Assembly (NCBI GenBank): GCA_031262085.1
Contig: JAISIN010000090.1
Span: 1 to 44,167 of the forward strand
Direction: 5' to 3'
Length of the DNA stretch: 44,167 nt
Source: Prevotellaceae bacterium
Lineage (GTDB): Bacteria > Bacteroidota > Bacteroidia > Bacteroidales > Bacteroidaceae
Shown here: piece after piece, positions 1 to 8,239 of the stretch
How the letters are laid out: every line of letters starts with the position of its first letter
How positions within the stretch are numbered: position 1 is the first letter of the stretch
Notes under the pieces: model-generated
The model's input: only the letters and a program-made list of their open reading frames with translations
Databases searched by the model: none
What the model was told of the DNA's origin: nothing
Program-made: the position numbers and the translations under genes

Positions 1-203
1 AATTTCTTTTCCATCGCATCGATATGATTATAGCATGATTCTTACATCCGAGATTGCCCTGCAAAGATATAATTATTATAGATGCTCAATCAGATAATAC
101 AAGTTATTTTTCGGTTATCCATGCGTTTTAGTCAACTCTCAGAGATTGTTTTATCATGTAGTTCTATCACTTGACCGAAGGGGATAAGCAAAGTGATAGA
201 TTA
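1..203. other. Intergenic left edge
   Basis: This AT-rich stretch lies downstream of the leftward DUF4143 ATPase gene. No convincing reading frame was seen. It holds one candidate leftward promoter, listed separately, that would serve a gene beyond the left edge. Confidence 0.6.
62..89 (-). promoter_or_regulatory. Candidate leftward promoter for a gene off the left edge
   Basis: On the minus strand TATCTTTG (69-62) matches the Bacteroidales -7 box TAnnTTTG, and a TTG lies 17 bases upstream (89-87). The spacing is slightly shorter than the usual 19-21. The target gene is outside the window. Confidence 0.45.
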
Positions 204-1406
204 CTATCGACAGGTACCTGCTTCGGGATAAAGAGTAAATTCGCGGAAGTTATACAGCCCGTTCATTTGATAAGGCTGCTGTTCAGACCCGTCGTAGATT
301 ACTGCCGATCGACGCAACGGCTTTCCTATCAGCTCCTGAAGATATTTCAGGTGTTTATAATAATCGGTGCTAAAGCTTTTGCTCGCCTTGATTTCATAAG
401 CCTCTATCTCCAAACCGACCATGCGGATGAGGTCTATTTCCCGTCCGGTTTTGTCGCGATAGAAGTAGTATGTCTCGTCGTCGCCACGGTTCAAGCTCTC
501 TTTCTTGATTTCGTTGAGAACCATGTTTTCAAACAGCGCGCCGCGCAAAGGGTGCGACTGTAGTTGCTCCACAGATTCTATGCCCAGATAGTAGGCAGCC
601 AGCCCTGTGTCGTAGAAATAGAGCTTGGGCGTCTTGGTGAGCCGCTTCCCAATGTTGGCGTGATAAGGAGCAAGCAGATAAACGGTATACGATGCTGCCA
701 ACACACTCAGCCAATGGCGGATGGTATTTACGCTGACACCTACCGCCACCGATAATGCCGACGCATTAAACTCCGTACCGATGCGCCCCGCACAGAGCCG
801 GACAAAGGCTTGGAAAGCCGACAAATCTTTCAGATTGATGAGGTTGCGCACGTCGCGTTCGATATAGGTGGTCGAGTAGTTGCCATACAACTGCTTGCGA
901 ATCGATTCGCTTCGCCACACGGCGGGATATCCTCCGTTCAAGATAAACCTGTCGGTTTCCACCTCTATTCCGGCATGGCGCAGTTCTCTCTCAGACAATG
1001 GCAGCAGGGTGAGTACGGAGGTGCGACCTGCCATCGACTGCGTCACTTTCTCCAGCAAGGCAAAGTTACTGCTGCCCGTTACAATAAACTTCCGCTCGCT
1101 GTTTCCGCGAAAACGATCTTCGTCGACAATCACCTGTATGTCCGAGAATAGGCGCGGCAGGTGATGCGCCTCATCTATAATCACTCCTTGAAGATGCGAC
1201 GCAAAGAACTGTGTTACATCCTCCTGAATGCGACGTAGCGTGTCGACATTCTCCAGATTTACATAAGGTAACCCGGGAAACAGTTCGCGACACAAAGTGG
1301 TCTTACCCGATTGACGCGGACCTGTCAGGGTAACTACGGGATAGTATTGCAACATGTCGCGAATAACCCCTCCTAAATCTCTATGAATAAACACATTGTT
1401 CTCCAT
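204..1406 (-). CDS. AAA-family ATPase with C-terminal DUF4143 (PD-(D/E)XK-like) domain
   Basis: This is a 400-residue ATP-binding protein of the AAA_14/DUF4143 family. Seen: Walker A GPRQSGKTT (29-37), Walker B GVIIDEA (74-80), a sensor-like VTGSSN (109-114), a helix-turn-helix-like middle region (about 210-240), and a C-terminal nuclease-fold signature with D325 and E338-x-K340. There is no signal peptide, so it is cytoplasmic. The family is abundant and multi-copy in Bacteroidetes and its role is not established; defence, toxin-antitoxin-like and housekeeping roles have all been guessed. It is divergent from the DUF3127 gene. The ATG sits inside a perfect inverted repeat and directly below a TACATTTG -7 box, which suggests a tightly controlled short leader. 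The family assignment is strong and the function unknown. Confidence 0.85.
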   Translation of the reverse strand: MENNVFIHRDLGGVIRDMLQYYPVVTLTGPRQSGKTTLCRELFPGLPYVNLENVDTLRRIQEDVTQFFASHLQGVIIDEAHHLPRLFSDIQVIVDEDRFRGNSERKFIVTGSSNFALLEKVTQSMAGRTSVLTLLPLSERELRHAGIEVETDRFILNGGYPAVWRSESIRKQLYGNYSTTYIERDVRNLINLKDLSAFQAFVRLCAGRIGTEFNASALSVAVGVSVNTIRHWLSVLAASYTVYLLAPYHANIGKRLTKTPKLYFYDTGLAAYYLGIESVEQLQSHPLRGALFENMVLNEIKKESLNRGDDETYYFYRDKTGREIDLIRMVGLEIEAYEIKASKSFSTDYYKHLKYLQELIGKPLRRSAVIYDGSEQQPYQMNGLYNFREFTLYPEAGTCR

Positions 1407-1445
1407 TTGTCCAAATTTTCAGTGCTACTTAAAATTTGGACAAAT
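1405..1445. repeat. Perfect 15-bp inverted repeat over the ATPase start codon
   Basis: The arms ATTTGTCCAAATTTT (1405-1419) and AAAATTTGGACAAAT (1431-1445) are exact reverse complements separated by 11 bases. The left arm overlaps the ATG of the leftward ATPase gene (1406-1404). The right arm overlaps its candidate -7 box. It could be a DNA operator or a hairpin at the mRNA 5' end; the sequence alone does not decide. Confidence 0.8.
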
Positions 1446-1473
1446 GTACGCTATTTATTTGATAGTGTGACAA
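1441..1473 (-). promoter_or_regulatory. Candidate promoter of the DUF4143 ATPase gene
   Basis: On the minus strand TACATTTG (1448-1441) matches the -7 consensus TAnnTTTG, and TTG (1473-1471) lies 22 bases upstream as a -33 element. The -7 box overlaps the right arm of the inverted repeat, so a protein bound there would block RNA polymerase. Confidence 0.5.
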
Positions 1474-1556
1474 TCAGAAACGATTCTTTGCGGGTAATGG
1501 CAAACATTATCCCTGTTTGACAGGGTGATTGAACGATATTTATCTACTCTTTGTAC

Positions 1557-1644
1557 CCGTCTAACGGTGGTTGGACGCGCGTCCAACGGTCGTTAGCCGC
1601 GCGTCCAACGACCGTTAGACGGGCGTTCAACCACCGTTGGACGG
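1557..1644. repeat. Four tandem 22-bp imperfect palindromes
   Basis: Four consecutive 22-base units start at 1557, 1579, 1601 and 1623 with no spacers. Each has the plan CGTCCAAC-(N4-6)-GTTGGACG with a few substitutions and is close to its own reverse complement. The array is also a dyad as a whole: unit 1 matches the reverse complement of unit 4 at 20 of 22 positions and that of unit 3 at 21 of 22, and unit 2 matches that of unit 3 at 18 of 22. It may be a multi-site protein-binding element, a cruciform-forming element or a small non-autonomous repeat. Confidence 0.85.
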
Positions 1645-1703
1645 TGCATATCACGGCGTAAAGAAGAATCTCCGTAAGATAGATGAAGCATAAAAAACAT
1701 CAA

Positions 1704-1738
1704 TTTGCGGGAATAAATACCAAAATGTTGTATCTTCG
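1704..1738 (+). promoter_or_regulatory. Candidate promoter of the DUF3127 gene
   Basis: TTTG (1704-1707) and TATCTTCG (1731-1738) resemble the -33/-7 pair of Bacteroidales sigma-ABfr promoters. The -7 box has one mismatch and the 23-base spacing is a little long. It would give a leader of about 30 bases. Confidence 0.45.
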
Positions 1739-1774
1739 CCGCATCAAAAAAATATAGTGTAACAATAGTATAGT

Positions 1775-2179
1775 ATGGACTTCACTGGTAAAATCATCGC
1801 AATACTCCCGAAAAAGACCGGAGTTGCGAAATCGAGCGGGAACCCTTGGACGGCTCAGGAATTTGTTATTGAGGATGTTGTCAGCAATCAATATCCACGC
1901 AGAATGTGTTTTGAAGTGTATGGCGAAGACCGCCTGAATCAGTTTAATATTCAGATGGGCGAAGACTTGACGGTCTCTTTCGACATTGATGCCCGTCAAT
2001 GGCAAGATCGTTGGTTTAATAGTCTTCGGGCTTGGAAGGTAGAGCGTGTGGCTGCTGCCGCACCGGCACCGTTTGCCGGCGCTCCTGCACCGACGTATGG
2101 CGCTCCGGTGCCTCCTCCGCCGCCGGCAGCTCCGTTTGCTGCATCTCCTGCCGATGACAAGGACGACTTGCCGTTCTGA
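1775..2179 (+). CDS. DUF3127 protein with SSB-like acidic C-terminal tip
   Basis: This 134-residue protein has a folded N-terminal part (about 1-92) matching DUF3127, a Bacteroidetes family of unknown function with an OB-fold look. A low-complexity linker rich in Ala, Pro and Gly follows (about 93-124), then an acidic end, DDKDDLPF. Folded core, disordered linker and a terminal D-D-x-P-F peptide form the architecture of single-stranded DNA-binding protein, whose tip recruits replication and repair enzymes. There is no signal peptide. It stands alone between its own promoter candidate and a strong terminator. The domain call rests on recognition. The SSB-like role is inference from the architecture; a different nucleic acid could be bound. 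Confidence 0.85.
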   Translation: MDFTGKIIAILPKKTGVAKSSGNPWTAQEFVIEDVVSNQYPRRMCFEVYGEDRLNQFNIQMGEDLTVSFDIDARQWQDRWFNSLRAWKVERVAAAAPAPFAGAPAPTYGAPVPPPPPAAPFAASPADDKDDLPF

Positions 2180-2214
2180 AAAGAAATTTAGGAAGGTCGG
2201 TTCGTTGGATAGTT

Positions 2215-2265
2215 CAGGTGCTGACTGCGTGCATTTTGACAGGCATGCAGTCAGCACCTGTTTTA
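2215..2265 (+). terminator. Rho-independent terminator after the DUF3127 gene
   Basis: An 18-bp stem (2215-2232 with 2243-2260, one G-T pair) with a 10-base loop is followed by TTTTAT. It lies 36 bases after the DUF3127 stop and isolates it from the ABC operon. Confidence 0.85.
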
Positions 2266-2331
2266 TAAAAACTTTCACCCCCATGCAACTTTCCTTACCA
2301 CCCGTGCGTCTAATAGCCAAAACATATCATA

Positions 2332-3051
2332 ATGATACTACTCAAAGACATCAACAAAACCTACAACAACGGTTCGCCGTTGCATGTGCTCAAGGGAGTA
2401 ACTCTCAATATACAGCGCGGAGAGTTCGTTTCTATCATGGGAGCATCCGGATCGGGTAAGTCGACACTACTGAATATTTTAGGTATACTCGATACCTACG
2501 ATACCGGCGAGTATTACCTCAACGGTACCCTCATTCGCAACCTGAGCGAGACCAAAGCCGCCGAGTACCGCAATCGCATGATAGGATTTATCTTCCAGTC
2601 GTTCAACCTCATCAACTTCAAGAACGCAGTAGAAAACGTAGCGCTCCCGCTCTTTTATCAGGGAGTGAGCCGACGCCGACGTAACGCGCTGGCGCTGGAA
2701 TACCTCGACCGGCTGGGACTAAAGGAGTGGGCACACCACATGCCCAACGAAATGTCGGGCGGACAAAAACAACGGGTTGCTATTGCACGCGCCCTCATCA
2801 CGCAGCCACAAATCATTTTGGCAGACGAACCCACCGGGGCGCTCGACAGCAAGACCTCCGTCGAAGTGATGGACATACTCAAGCGGCTGAACAAAGATTC
2901 GGGCATCACCCTCATCGTGGTTACCCATGAAAGCGGCGTAGCCAATCAAACCAACAAAATTATTCACATCAAGGACGGCATCATCGGAAGCATCGAAGAG
3001 AATATCAATCACGATGCGTCGCCCTTCGGCAGAGACGGATTAATGAAATGA
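2332..3051 (+). CDS. ABC transporter ATPase, MacB/LolD type
   Basis: This 239-residue cytoplasmic ATPase powers the two permeases encoded next. Seen: Walker A GASGSGKST (37-45), Q-loop Q89, signature MSGGQKQR (141-148, Met for the usual Leu), Walker B IILADEPTGALDS (161-173) and a switch His in VVTHE. The length and the FNLINFKNAVENV stretch are typical of the MacB/LolD group. It overlaps permease 1 by four bases (ATGA), so translation is probably coupled. It is the first gene of a five-gene tripartite efflux operon with an adaptor and a TolC-like protein. The substrate cannot be told; MacAB systems export peptides, macrolides or lipid-like molecules. No clear promoter box was seen in the 66 bases after the terminator. 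Confidence 0.92.
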   Translation: MILLKDINKTYNNGSPLHVLKGVTLNIQRGEFVSIMGASGSGKSTLLNILGILDTYDTGEYYLNGTLIRNLSETKAAEYRNRMIGFIFQSFNLINFKNAVENVALPLFYQGVSRRRRNALALEYLDRLGLKEWAHHMPNEMSGGQKQRVAIARALITQPQIILADEPTGALDSKTSVEVMDILKRLNKDSGITLIVVTHESGVANQTNKIIHIKDGIIGSIEENINHDASPFGRDGLMK

Positions 3052-4307
3052 TAGACCTGTTTCAAGAAATACTCGGAACCATCAGTCGTAACAAGATGCG
3101 CACCCTGCTCACCGGATTTGCTGTGGCATGGGGCATCTTCATGCTGATCGTACTGCTGGGCGCAGGCAATGGGTTGATTAATGCCTTCGAAGGCAACTCC
3201 TCCGAACGGGCGCTCAACTCCATCCGTGTATCGCCCGGATGGACGTCCAAGGCCTACGACGGGCTGAAAGAGGGACGGCGCATCCGCATGGAGAATGCCG
3301 ACATGCGCGACACCGAACAGCACTTCCCCGAACATGTCACTGCCGCCAGTGCTACTGTGCGTCAGACCGGTGTGGTAGTGACTTACGGATCGGAATACAT
3401 CAACAACACGCTCTACGGCGTTTATCCCAGCTATACCCAAATAGAGGTTGCCAAGATTGTGGAAGGACGTATGATCAACGAGCAAGATCTGAAGGAGCGA
3501 CGCAAAGTAATCGTGCTGCATAAGAAAGGTGCGGAGATACTCTTTGCCAAGGCGCGGAAGAACCCCATCGGACAGTATGTCAAGGTAGGAAATGTGATGT
3601 ATCAGGTGGTAGGTGTCTTCAACGACCAAAGCGATCAGGACAGCGGCTACTCACTGATACCCTTTACCACGCTACAAACCATCTACATGAAGGGCGAAGA
3701 GCTGCATCGCATCCTCTTTACCATTAAAGACCTGCCTACCGAAGCTGCCAACGAAGTGTTCGAGGCCAACTACCGCAAGGTGATTGCAGCCAATCATCGC
3801 TTCGACCCTACCGACGACAGCGCCATTTGGATATGGAACCGCATGTCGCAATATCTCAGCACGCAGGAAGCGGCAAGCGGACTGCGGATTGCCATCTGGG
3901 TGATAGGTATCTTTACCTTGCTAAGCGGCATCGTAGGCGTGTCGAACATCATGCTGATTACCGTGCGCGAACGTACCCATGAGTTTGGTATTCGCAAGGC
4001 GCTCGGTGCCAAGCCCCGCTCCATTCTGTGGCTGATCATTGTAGAAAGCGTATTCATCACCACCCTGTTCGGCTATATCGGCATGGTGGCAGGCATTGGC
4101 ATCACGGAGTGGATGAACATCGTAGCCGGCAATCAGGTCATGGATGCGGGTGAGTTTCAGCAGACTGTATTTACCAATCCTACGGTAAGTATCGGCGTGG
4201 CGGTACAAGCTACGCTGACACTCATCATTGCCGGTACGCTGGCAGGATTCTTCCCCGCCCGGAAGGCCGTTAGAATAAGTCCCATCGAAGCACTTAGAGC
4301 AGACTGA
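3048..4307 (+). CDS. MacB-type ABC transporter permease 1
   Basis: This 419-residue inner-membrane permease has the MacB_PCD/FtsX layout: one N-terminal membrane helix (about 19-42), a large periplasmic domain (about 45-275) and three C-terminal helices (about 285-400) ending in the typical ISPIEALRA. Rather than moving cargo through the membrane, such permeases transmit ATP-driven movement to the periplasm. It overlaps the ATPase by four bases and ends two bases before a paralogous permease. The tandem pair probably forms a heterodimer, unlike E. coli MacB, where ATPase and permease are fused and homodimeric. Confidence 0.92.
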   Translation: MIDLFQEILGTISRNKMRTLLTGFAVAWGIFMLIVLLGAGNGLINAFEGNSSERALNSIRVSPGWTSKAYDGLKEGRRIRMENADMRDTEQHFPEHVTAASATVRQTGVVVTYGSEYINNTLYGVYPSYTQIEVAKIVEGRMINEQDLKERRKVIVLHKKGAEILFAKARKNPIGQYVKVGNVMYQVVGVFNDQSDQDSGYSLIPFTTLQTIYMKGEELHRILFTIKDLPTEAANEVFEANYRKVIAANHRFDPTDDSAIWIWNRMSQYLSTQEAASGLRIAIWVIGIFTLLSGIVGVSNIMLITVRERTHEFGIRKALGAKPRSILWLIIVESVFITTLFGYIGMVAGIGITEWMNIVAGNQVMDAGEFQQTVFTNPTVSIGVAVQATLTLIIAGTLAGFFPARKAVRISPIEALRAD

Positions 4308-4309
4308 TT

Positions 4310-5554
4310 ATGAGAATAGATTTAGACAGTACCGAGGAAATTCTCCTCACCATTACGCGCAACAAAACGCGCAGTCTTCTCACCGCTTTCGGCGTGTTCT
4401 GGGGCATCTTTATGCTCGTAACCCTTGTGGGCGCCGGCAACGGATGGCAAACAGAATTGCGTCAACAGTTCGAGGGCTTTGCAACCAACTCCGCATTCGT
4501 CTACTCCGACCGGACAAGTGTGCCCTACAAAGGCTTCCGGAAAGGACGCTGGTGGAGCCTTGAACTGCAAGACATCGAACGCTTGCGCCGATCCGTCGAC
4601 GAGATAGATATTATCACCCCCTCCATCTCTTATTGGGGACGGACGGTGGTGCGCGAAGAGCAGACCTACGACGCCAGCGTGCAGGGCTTGTATCCCGAAT
4701 ACCAAAAGATAGAAGCACCTAATATCACCGTCGGACGATATATCAACGATGTAGATATCAGCGAAGCACGCAAGGTGTGCGTCATCGGAAGTCGGGTGTA
4801 CGAAAGCCTCTTCAAACGAGGCGAAGACCCGTGTGGGCAAACCATACGCATCGACGGAACTTACTATACGGTGATCGGTGTCAACTATGCCGAAGGTAAC
4901 ATCAGCATACAGGGTGAAGCATCCGAATCGATCATCATGCCCTATACCACCATGCAGCAAGCCTACAACATCGGTCAACGCATCGACATCGCCTGTATGG
5001 TGATGAAGCCCGGCGTGAAGGTGACTGCCATCGAAGATAAGGTGAAGGGCGTGCTCAAAGAGGCGCACTACATCGCCCCCGACGACAAGCAGGCAGTAGG
5101 CATGCTCAATGCCGAAGCCATGTTCTCCATGATTGATAACCTGATGCTGGGCGTGCGGGTGCTGTTCTGGATGGTTGGACTGGGAACCCTCTTTGCCGGA
5201 GCCATCGGCGTATCGAACATCATGATGGTAACCGTAAAAGAGCGCACTACCGAGATTGGTATCCGTCGCGCCATCGGCGCCCGTCCGCGCGACATCTTGC
5301 AACAGATTCTCTCCGAAAGTATGGTACTCACCATCATTGCAGGTATGGCAGGCATATCGTTTGCCGTGCTGGTGCTGCAAGTGTTTGAAGCAGCCGTCAA
5401 CGACCCGGGAACCATCACCACACCCTATCAGGTATCCTTCTGGACTGCCATCGGCATGGGAGCACTGCTCGTGGCACTGGGCATGCTCGCCGGATTGGCG
5501 CCTGCGTATCGCGCTATGGGGATTAAGCCGATAGAAGCGATAAGGGATGAATGA
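4310..5554 (+). CDS. MacB-type ABC transporter permease 2
   Basis: This 414-residue paralogue of the preceding permease has the same layout: an N-terminal helix around 20-42, a periplasmic MacB_PCD domain and three C-terminal helices. Conserved stretches include GVSNIMMVTVKERTTEIGIR and a final PIEAIRDE. The second copy most likely supplies the other half of a heterodimeric permease. A gap of 68 bases precedes the adaptor gene, with no terminator seen, so the five genes are probably one transcript. Confidence 0.92.
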   Translation: MRIDLDSTEEILLTITRNKTRSLLTAFGVFWGIFMLVTLVGAGNGWQTELRQQFEGFATNSAFVYSDRTSVPYKGFRKGRWWSLELQDIERLRRSVDEIDIITPSISYWGRTVVREEQTYDASVQGLYPEYQKIEAPNITVGRYINDVDISEARKVCVIGSRVYESLFKRGEDPCGQTIRIDGTYYTVIGVNYAEGNISIQGEASESIIMPYTTMQQAYNIGQRIDIACMVMKPGVKVTAIEDKVKGVLKEAHYIAPDDKQAVGMLNAEAMFSMIDNLMLGVRVLFWMVGLGTLFAGAIGVSNIMMVTVKERTTEIGIRRAIGARPRDILQQILSESMVLTIIAGMAGISFAVLVLQVFEAAVNDPGTITTPYQVSFWTAIGMGALLVALGMLAGLAPAYRAMGIKPIEAIRDE

Positions 5555-5622
5555 TATAAAACAGCGAGGGGCATGCCCCCTTGTTTAAAGCAATTACGAG
5601 TTGAAAATTAATAATATACAAT

Positions 5623-6717
5623 ATGAAGAAGTTCTTTAAAATCTTGGGACTGGTAGTCGTAGCTGCCATCTTTGTCTACACCTTTGTGTTTCTTTATCAG
5701 AAGTCGAAGCCTAAAGTAACGGTTTACAACACCGAAACACCCTCCATCGCCAATCTGGAGAAAACGACTGTCGCTACCGGCAAGGTAGAGCCGCGCGACG
5801 AGATTCTCATCAAGCCTCAAATATCGGGTATCATCGACGAGGTGTATAAGGAAGCCGGGCAAAGCGTGAAGAAAAACGAGGTCATTGCTAAAGTAAAGGT
5901 AATCCCCGAACTGGGTACGCTCAACTCTGCCGAAAGTCGCGTGCGACTTGCCAAAATCAACGCCGCACAAGCCGAAGTAGACTTTAAACGCAACCAGAAG
6001 CTCTACGATGAGAAGCTCATCAGCAGCGAGGAGTACGAAAGAGATAAAATCACCGTAGAGCAGGCACGCGAAGAGCTGCAGACGGCACAAGACAATCTGG
6101 AGATTGTGAAAGAGGGTATCACCAAAAACTCCGCCTCGTTCTCATCTACGCTGATTCGCTCTACCATCGACGGACTGATTCTCGATGTGCCTGTGAAGGC
6201 GGGTAACTCGGTTATCATGAGCAACACCTTCAACGACGGAACAACCATTGCTACCGTAGCCAACATGAACGACCTGATCTTCCGCGGCAATATCGACGAA
6301 ACCGAGGTGGGACGTATTCACGAAGGCATGCCGGTGAAGATCACCATTGGCGCCTTGCAAAACTTCTCCTTCGAGGCACATCTGGAGTATATCTCGCCCA
6401 AGGCTGTCGAAGAGAACGGAGCCAACCAGTTCGAAATCAAAGCTGCTATCTCTGTGCCCGACAGCGTCACCATCCGTTCGGGATACTCTGCCAATGCCGA
6501 AATCGTACTGGCACGCGCTCATCAGGTGCTCACACTGCCCGAAAGCACCATCGATTTCAATAACGACAGTACCTTCGTGTACGTGCTTACCGACAGCGTG
6601 CCCGAACAGCAGTTCCGTCGTCAACCCGTTACGGTGGGCATTAGCGACGGTATCAAGATTGCCATCGAAAGCGGTCTCAAGGGCGATGAGAAAGTAAGAG
6701 GATTAGAGCAGAAATAA
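5623..6717 (+). CDS. Periplasmic adaptor (HlyD/MacA family)
   Basis: This 364-residue membrane fusion protein would bridge the MacB-type permeases to the outer-membrane TolC-like channel. An N-terminal membrane anchor (about 7-26) precedes a lipoyl/barrel-sandwich half (about 45-85, with KVEPRDEILIKPQ and VKKNEVIAKV). A coiled-coil hairpin follows (about 100-165, with repeated Glu/Ala heptads), then the second lipoyl half and beta-barrel (about 180-270) and a membrane-proximal domain. The order and length fit MacA. It ends 6 bases before the TolC-like gene. Substrate unknown. Confidence 0.92.
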   Translation: MKKFFKILGLVVVAAIFVYTFVFLYQKSKPKVTVYNTETPSIANLEKTTVATGKVEPRDEILIKPQISGIIDEVYKEAGQSVKKNEVIAKVKVIPELGTLNSAESRVRLAKINAAQAEVDFKRNQKLYDEKLISSEEYERDKITVEQAREELQTAQDNLEIVKEGITKNSASFSSTLIRSTIDGLILDVPVKAGNSVIMSNTFNDGTTIATVANMNDLIFRGNIDETEVGRIHEGMPVKITIGALQNFSFEAHLEYISPKAVEENGANQFEIKAAISVPDSVTIRSGYSANAEIVLARAHQVLTLPESTIDFNNDSTFVYVLTDSVPEQQFRRQPVTVGISDGIKIAIESGLKGDEKVRGLEQK

Positions 6718-6723
6718 ATAGGT

Positions 6724-8064
6724 ATGATGATGAACAGAAGATTAGCCATATACATCATAGCAGGGGTAGCCGGTACCGGCTCCGCCTCGGCACAAGAGGC
6801 ATGGACGTTGCGCCACTGCATCGATTATGCCATCGAACACAACGTCACCATCAGGCAAGCAGAAGTATCTGCCAAGCAGAGCGAGGTCGATGTAAATACT
6901 GCCAAGTGGGCACGGCTGCCAAGCTTGAACGGGAGTGCGTCGCAAAGCTGGAACTGGGGGCGCACGCAGACTGCCATTAAGGACGAAACAACCGGCGACT
7001 ACTCGACCGTGTATATCAACACCAGCAGCCATGGTACCAATATGTCGCTCTCTGCCGGTATACCTATCTTTACCGGGTTGGAACTGCCGCATCAATATGA
7101 GCTTGCCAAACTCAATCTGAAAGCTGCCATGGCCGATTTGGAGAAGGCTAAAGAAGATCTTGCCATCAACATTGCATCCTCTTATTTGCAGGCGCTTTTT
7201 AATAAAGAGATACATCAGGTGGCTATGGGGCAATTGGCGTTGAGCCGCGAACAGTACGCCCGCATTGCCCGCCTGAATGAGTTGGGAAAAGCCGCTCCCA
7301 CCGAGGTGGCAGATGCCAAATCGCGTGTGGCGCAAGATGAGTTGAGTGTAGTGCAGGCAGACAATAACTATAAACTCTCGTTGCTCGACCTTAGTCAACT
7401 CATCGAATTGGAGACGCCCGAAGGGTTTCAACTCTCTACGCCTGCCGTGAAGCTCGACTTGTCTCCGCTCACCCCTCCCGACGAGATCTATCAGACCGCC
7501 CTCGGCGAAAAAGCTGCCGTCAGGGCTGCCCAATATCGGTTGGAAGGGAGTAAGCACAGCATCCGCGTGGCACAAAGCGGCTACTATCCTACCATCAATC
7601 TCAACGGTAGTTTGGGTACCAACTTCTACTCGACCATTAACCGCACCTTTCGCCAGCAGATGGGCGACAACTTTAGCAAATATGTAGGGTTGAGTTTGAA
7701 CGTCCCGATATTCAATCGCTTTGCCACCCGCAACCGTGTACGTTCTGCCCGCCTGCAGCAGCAGAACTACGACTTGCAATTAGAGAATGTGAAGAAGAAC
7801 CTCTACAAGGAGATTCAACAGGCTTGGTATAGCGCCATCGCTGCCGAAAGTAAGTATAACGGCAGTACTGCCGCCGCACAAGCCAGCGAAGAATCTTTCG
7901 GGCTGGTTGTCGAGAAGTATAACAACGGCAAAGCCACCGCCGTAGAGTACAACGAAGCCAAACAGAATCTGGTACAGGCACAGTCTAACGAGCTGCAAGC
8001 CAAGTATGAATATCTGTTTCGTACCAAGATACTCGATTTCTATAAAGGGGTGGAGATAGAGTGA
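6724..8064 (+). CDS. TolC-family outer membrane efflux protein
   Basis: This 446-residue outer membrane factor completes the tripartite pump. It has a signal peptide (about 1-24, ending ASAQE), then two related OEP repeats rich in long amphipathic helices (about 30-215 and 235-440), as in TolC. Motifs such as LNLKAAMADLEKAKEDLAIN and YNEAKQNLVQAQSNELQAKY are typical of the periplasmic helical barrel. Three consecutive ATGs (6724, 6727, 6730) leave the exact start uncertain by two residues. It is last in the operon, followed by short direct repeats and a stem-loop terminator. Confidence 0.92.
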   Translation: MMMNRRLAIYIIAGVAGTGSASAQEAWTLRHCIDYAIEHNVTIRQAEVSAKQSEVDVNTAKWARLPSLNGSASQSWNWGRTQTAIKDETTGDYSTVYINTSSHGTNMSLSAGIPIFTGLELPHQYELAKLNLKAAMADLEKAKEDLAINIASSYLQALFNKEIHQVAMGQLALSREQYARIARLNELGKAAPTEVADAKSRVAQDELSVVQADNNYKLSLLDLSQLIELETPEGFQLSTPAVKLDLSPLTPPDEIYQTALGEKAAVRAAQYRLEGSKHSIRVAQSGYYPTINLNGSLGTNFYSTINRTFRQQMGDNFSKYVGLSLNVPIFNRFATRNRVRSARLQQQNYDLQLENVKKNLYKEIQQAWYSAIAAESKYNGSTAAAQASEESFGLVVEKYNNGKATAVEYNEAKQNLVQAQSNELQAKYEYLFRTKILDFYKGVEIE

Positions 8065-8079
8065 AGAATAATCAATATC

Positions 8080-8134
8080 GGTAGCACAGGTTCGCTGCTA
8101 ACGGTAGCACAGGTTCGCTGCCAACGGTAGCACA
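8080..8134 (+). repeat. 23-bp direct repeat, two full units and a partial third
   Basis: Units begin at 8080, 8103 and 8126. Each starts GGTAGCACAGGTTCGCTGC and ends TAAC or CAAC. Units 1 and 2 differ at one base; the third keeps only the first nine bases. The repeat sits 15 bases after the TolC-like gene stop and has no evident coding role. Confidence 0.8.
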
Positions 8135-8185
8135 AGAAAGCACGGACTACACCGTCAAGTCAAGTGCCATGCTCGGCACAAGACA

Positions 8186-8239
8186 AAGGGCAGTTTCTCA
8201 CGAAACCGCCCTTCATTGTTTCTTTATGGAAAAAGAAAC
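8186..8239. terminator. Stem-loop terminator between convergent genes
   Basis: AAGGGCAGTTTC (8186-8197) pairs with GAAACCGCCCTT (8202-8213), one mismatch, TCAC loop, followed by a T-rich stretch. A second small hairpin, GTTTCTTT/AAAGAAAC, follows at 8218-8239. Together they could end transcription from both the efflux operon and the leftward protease gene. Confidence 0.65.

Larger units (their letters stand above)
1407..1774. other. Divergent intergenic region
   Basis: The 368 bases between the leftward ATPase and the rightward DUF3127 gene contain no supported gene. They hold the inverted repeat at the ATPase start, a small CCCTG/CAGGG hairpin (1511-1525), the four-unit palindromic repeat array (1557-1644) and the DUF3127 promoter candidate. 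Confidence 0.8.

Noticed and set aside
1557..1644. CRISPR array reading of the repeat cluster
   Set aside because: Units are contiguous with no spacers, each is palindromic, and no cas gene is in the window.
1700..2320. 206-codon frame on the minus strand over the DUF3127 gene
   Set aside because: The Arg/Cys-rich product is the shadow of the Ala/Pro linker and the terminator region; the plus-strand gene is clear.
6742..7779. 345-codon antisense frame within the TolC-like gene, and a 352-codon one at 4322-5380 within permease 2
   Set aside because: Low-complexity His/Gly/Arg-rich products with no recognisable family, lying fully opposite well-supported genes.
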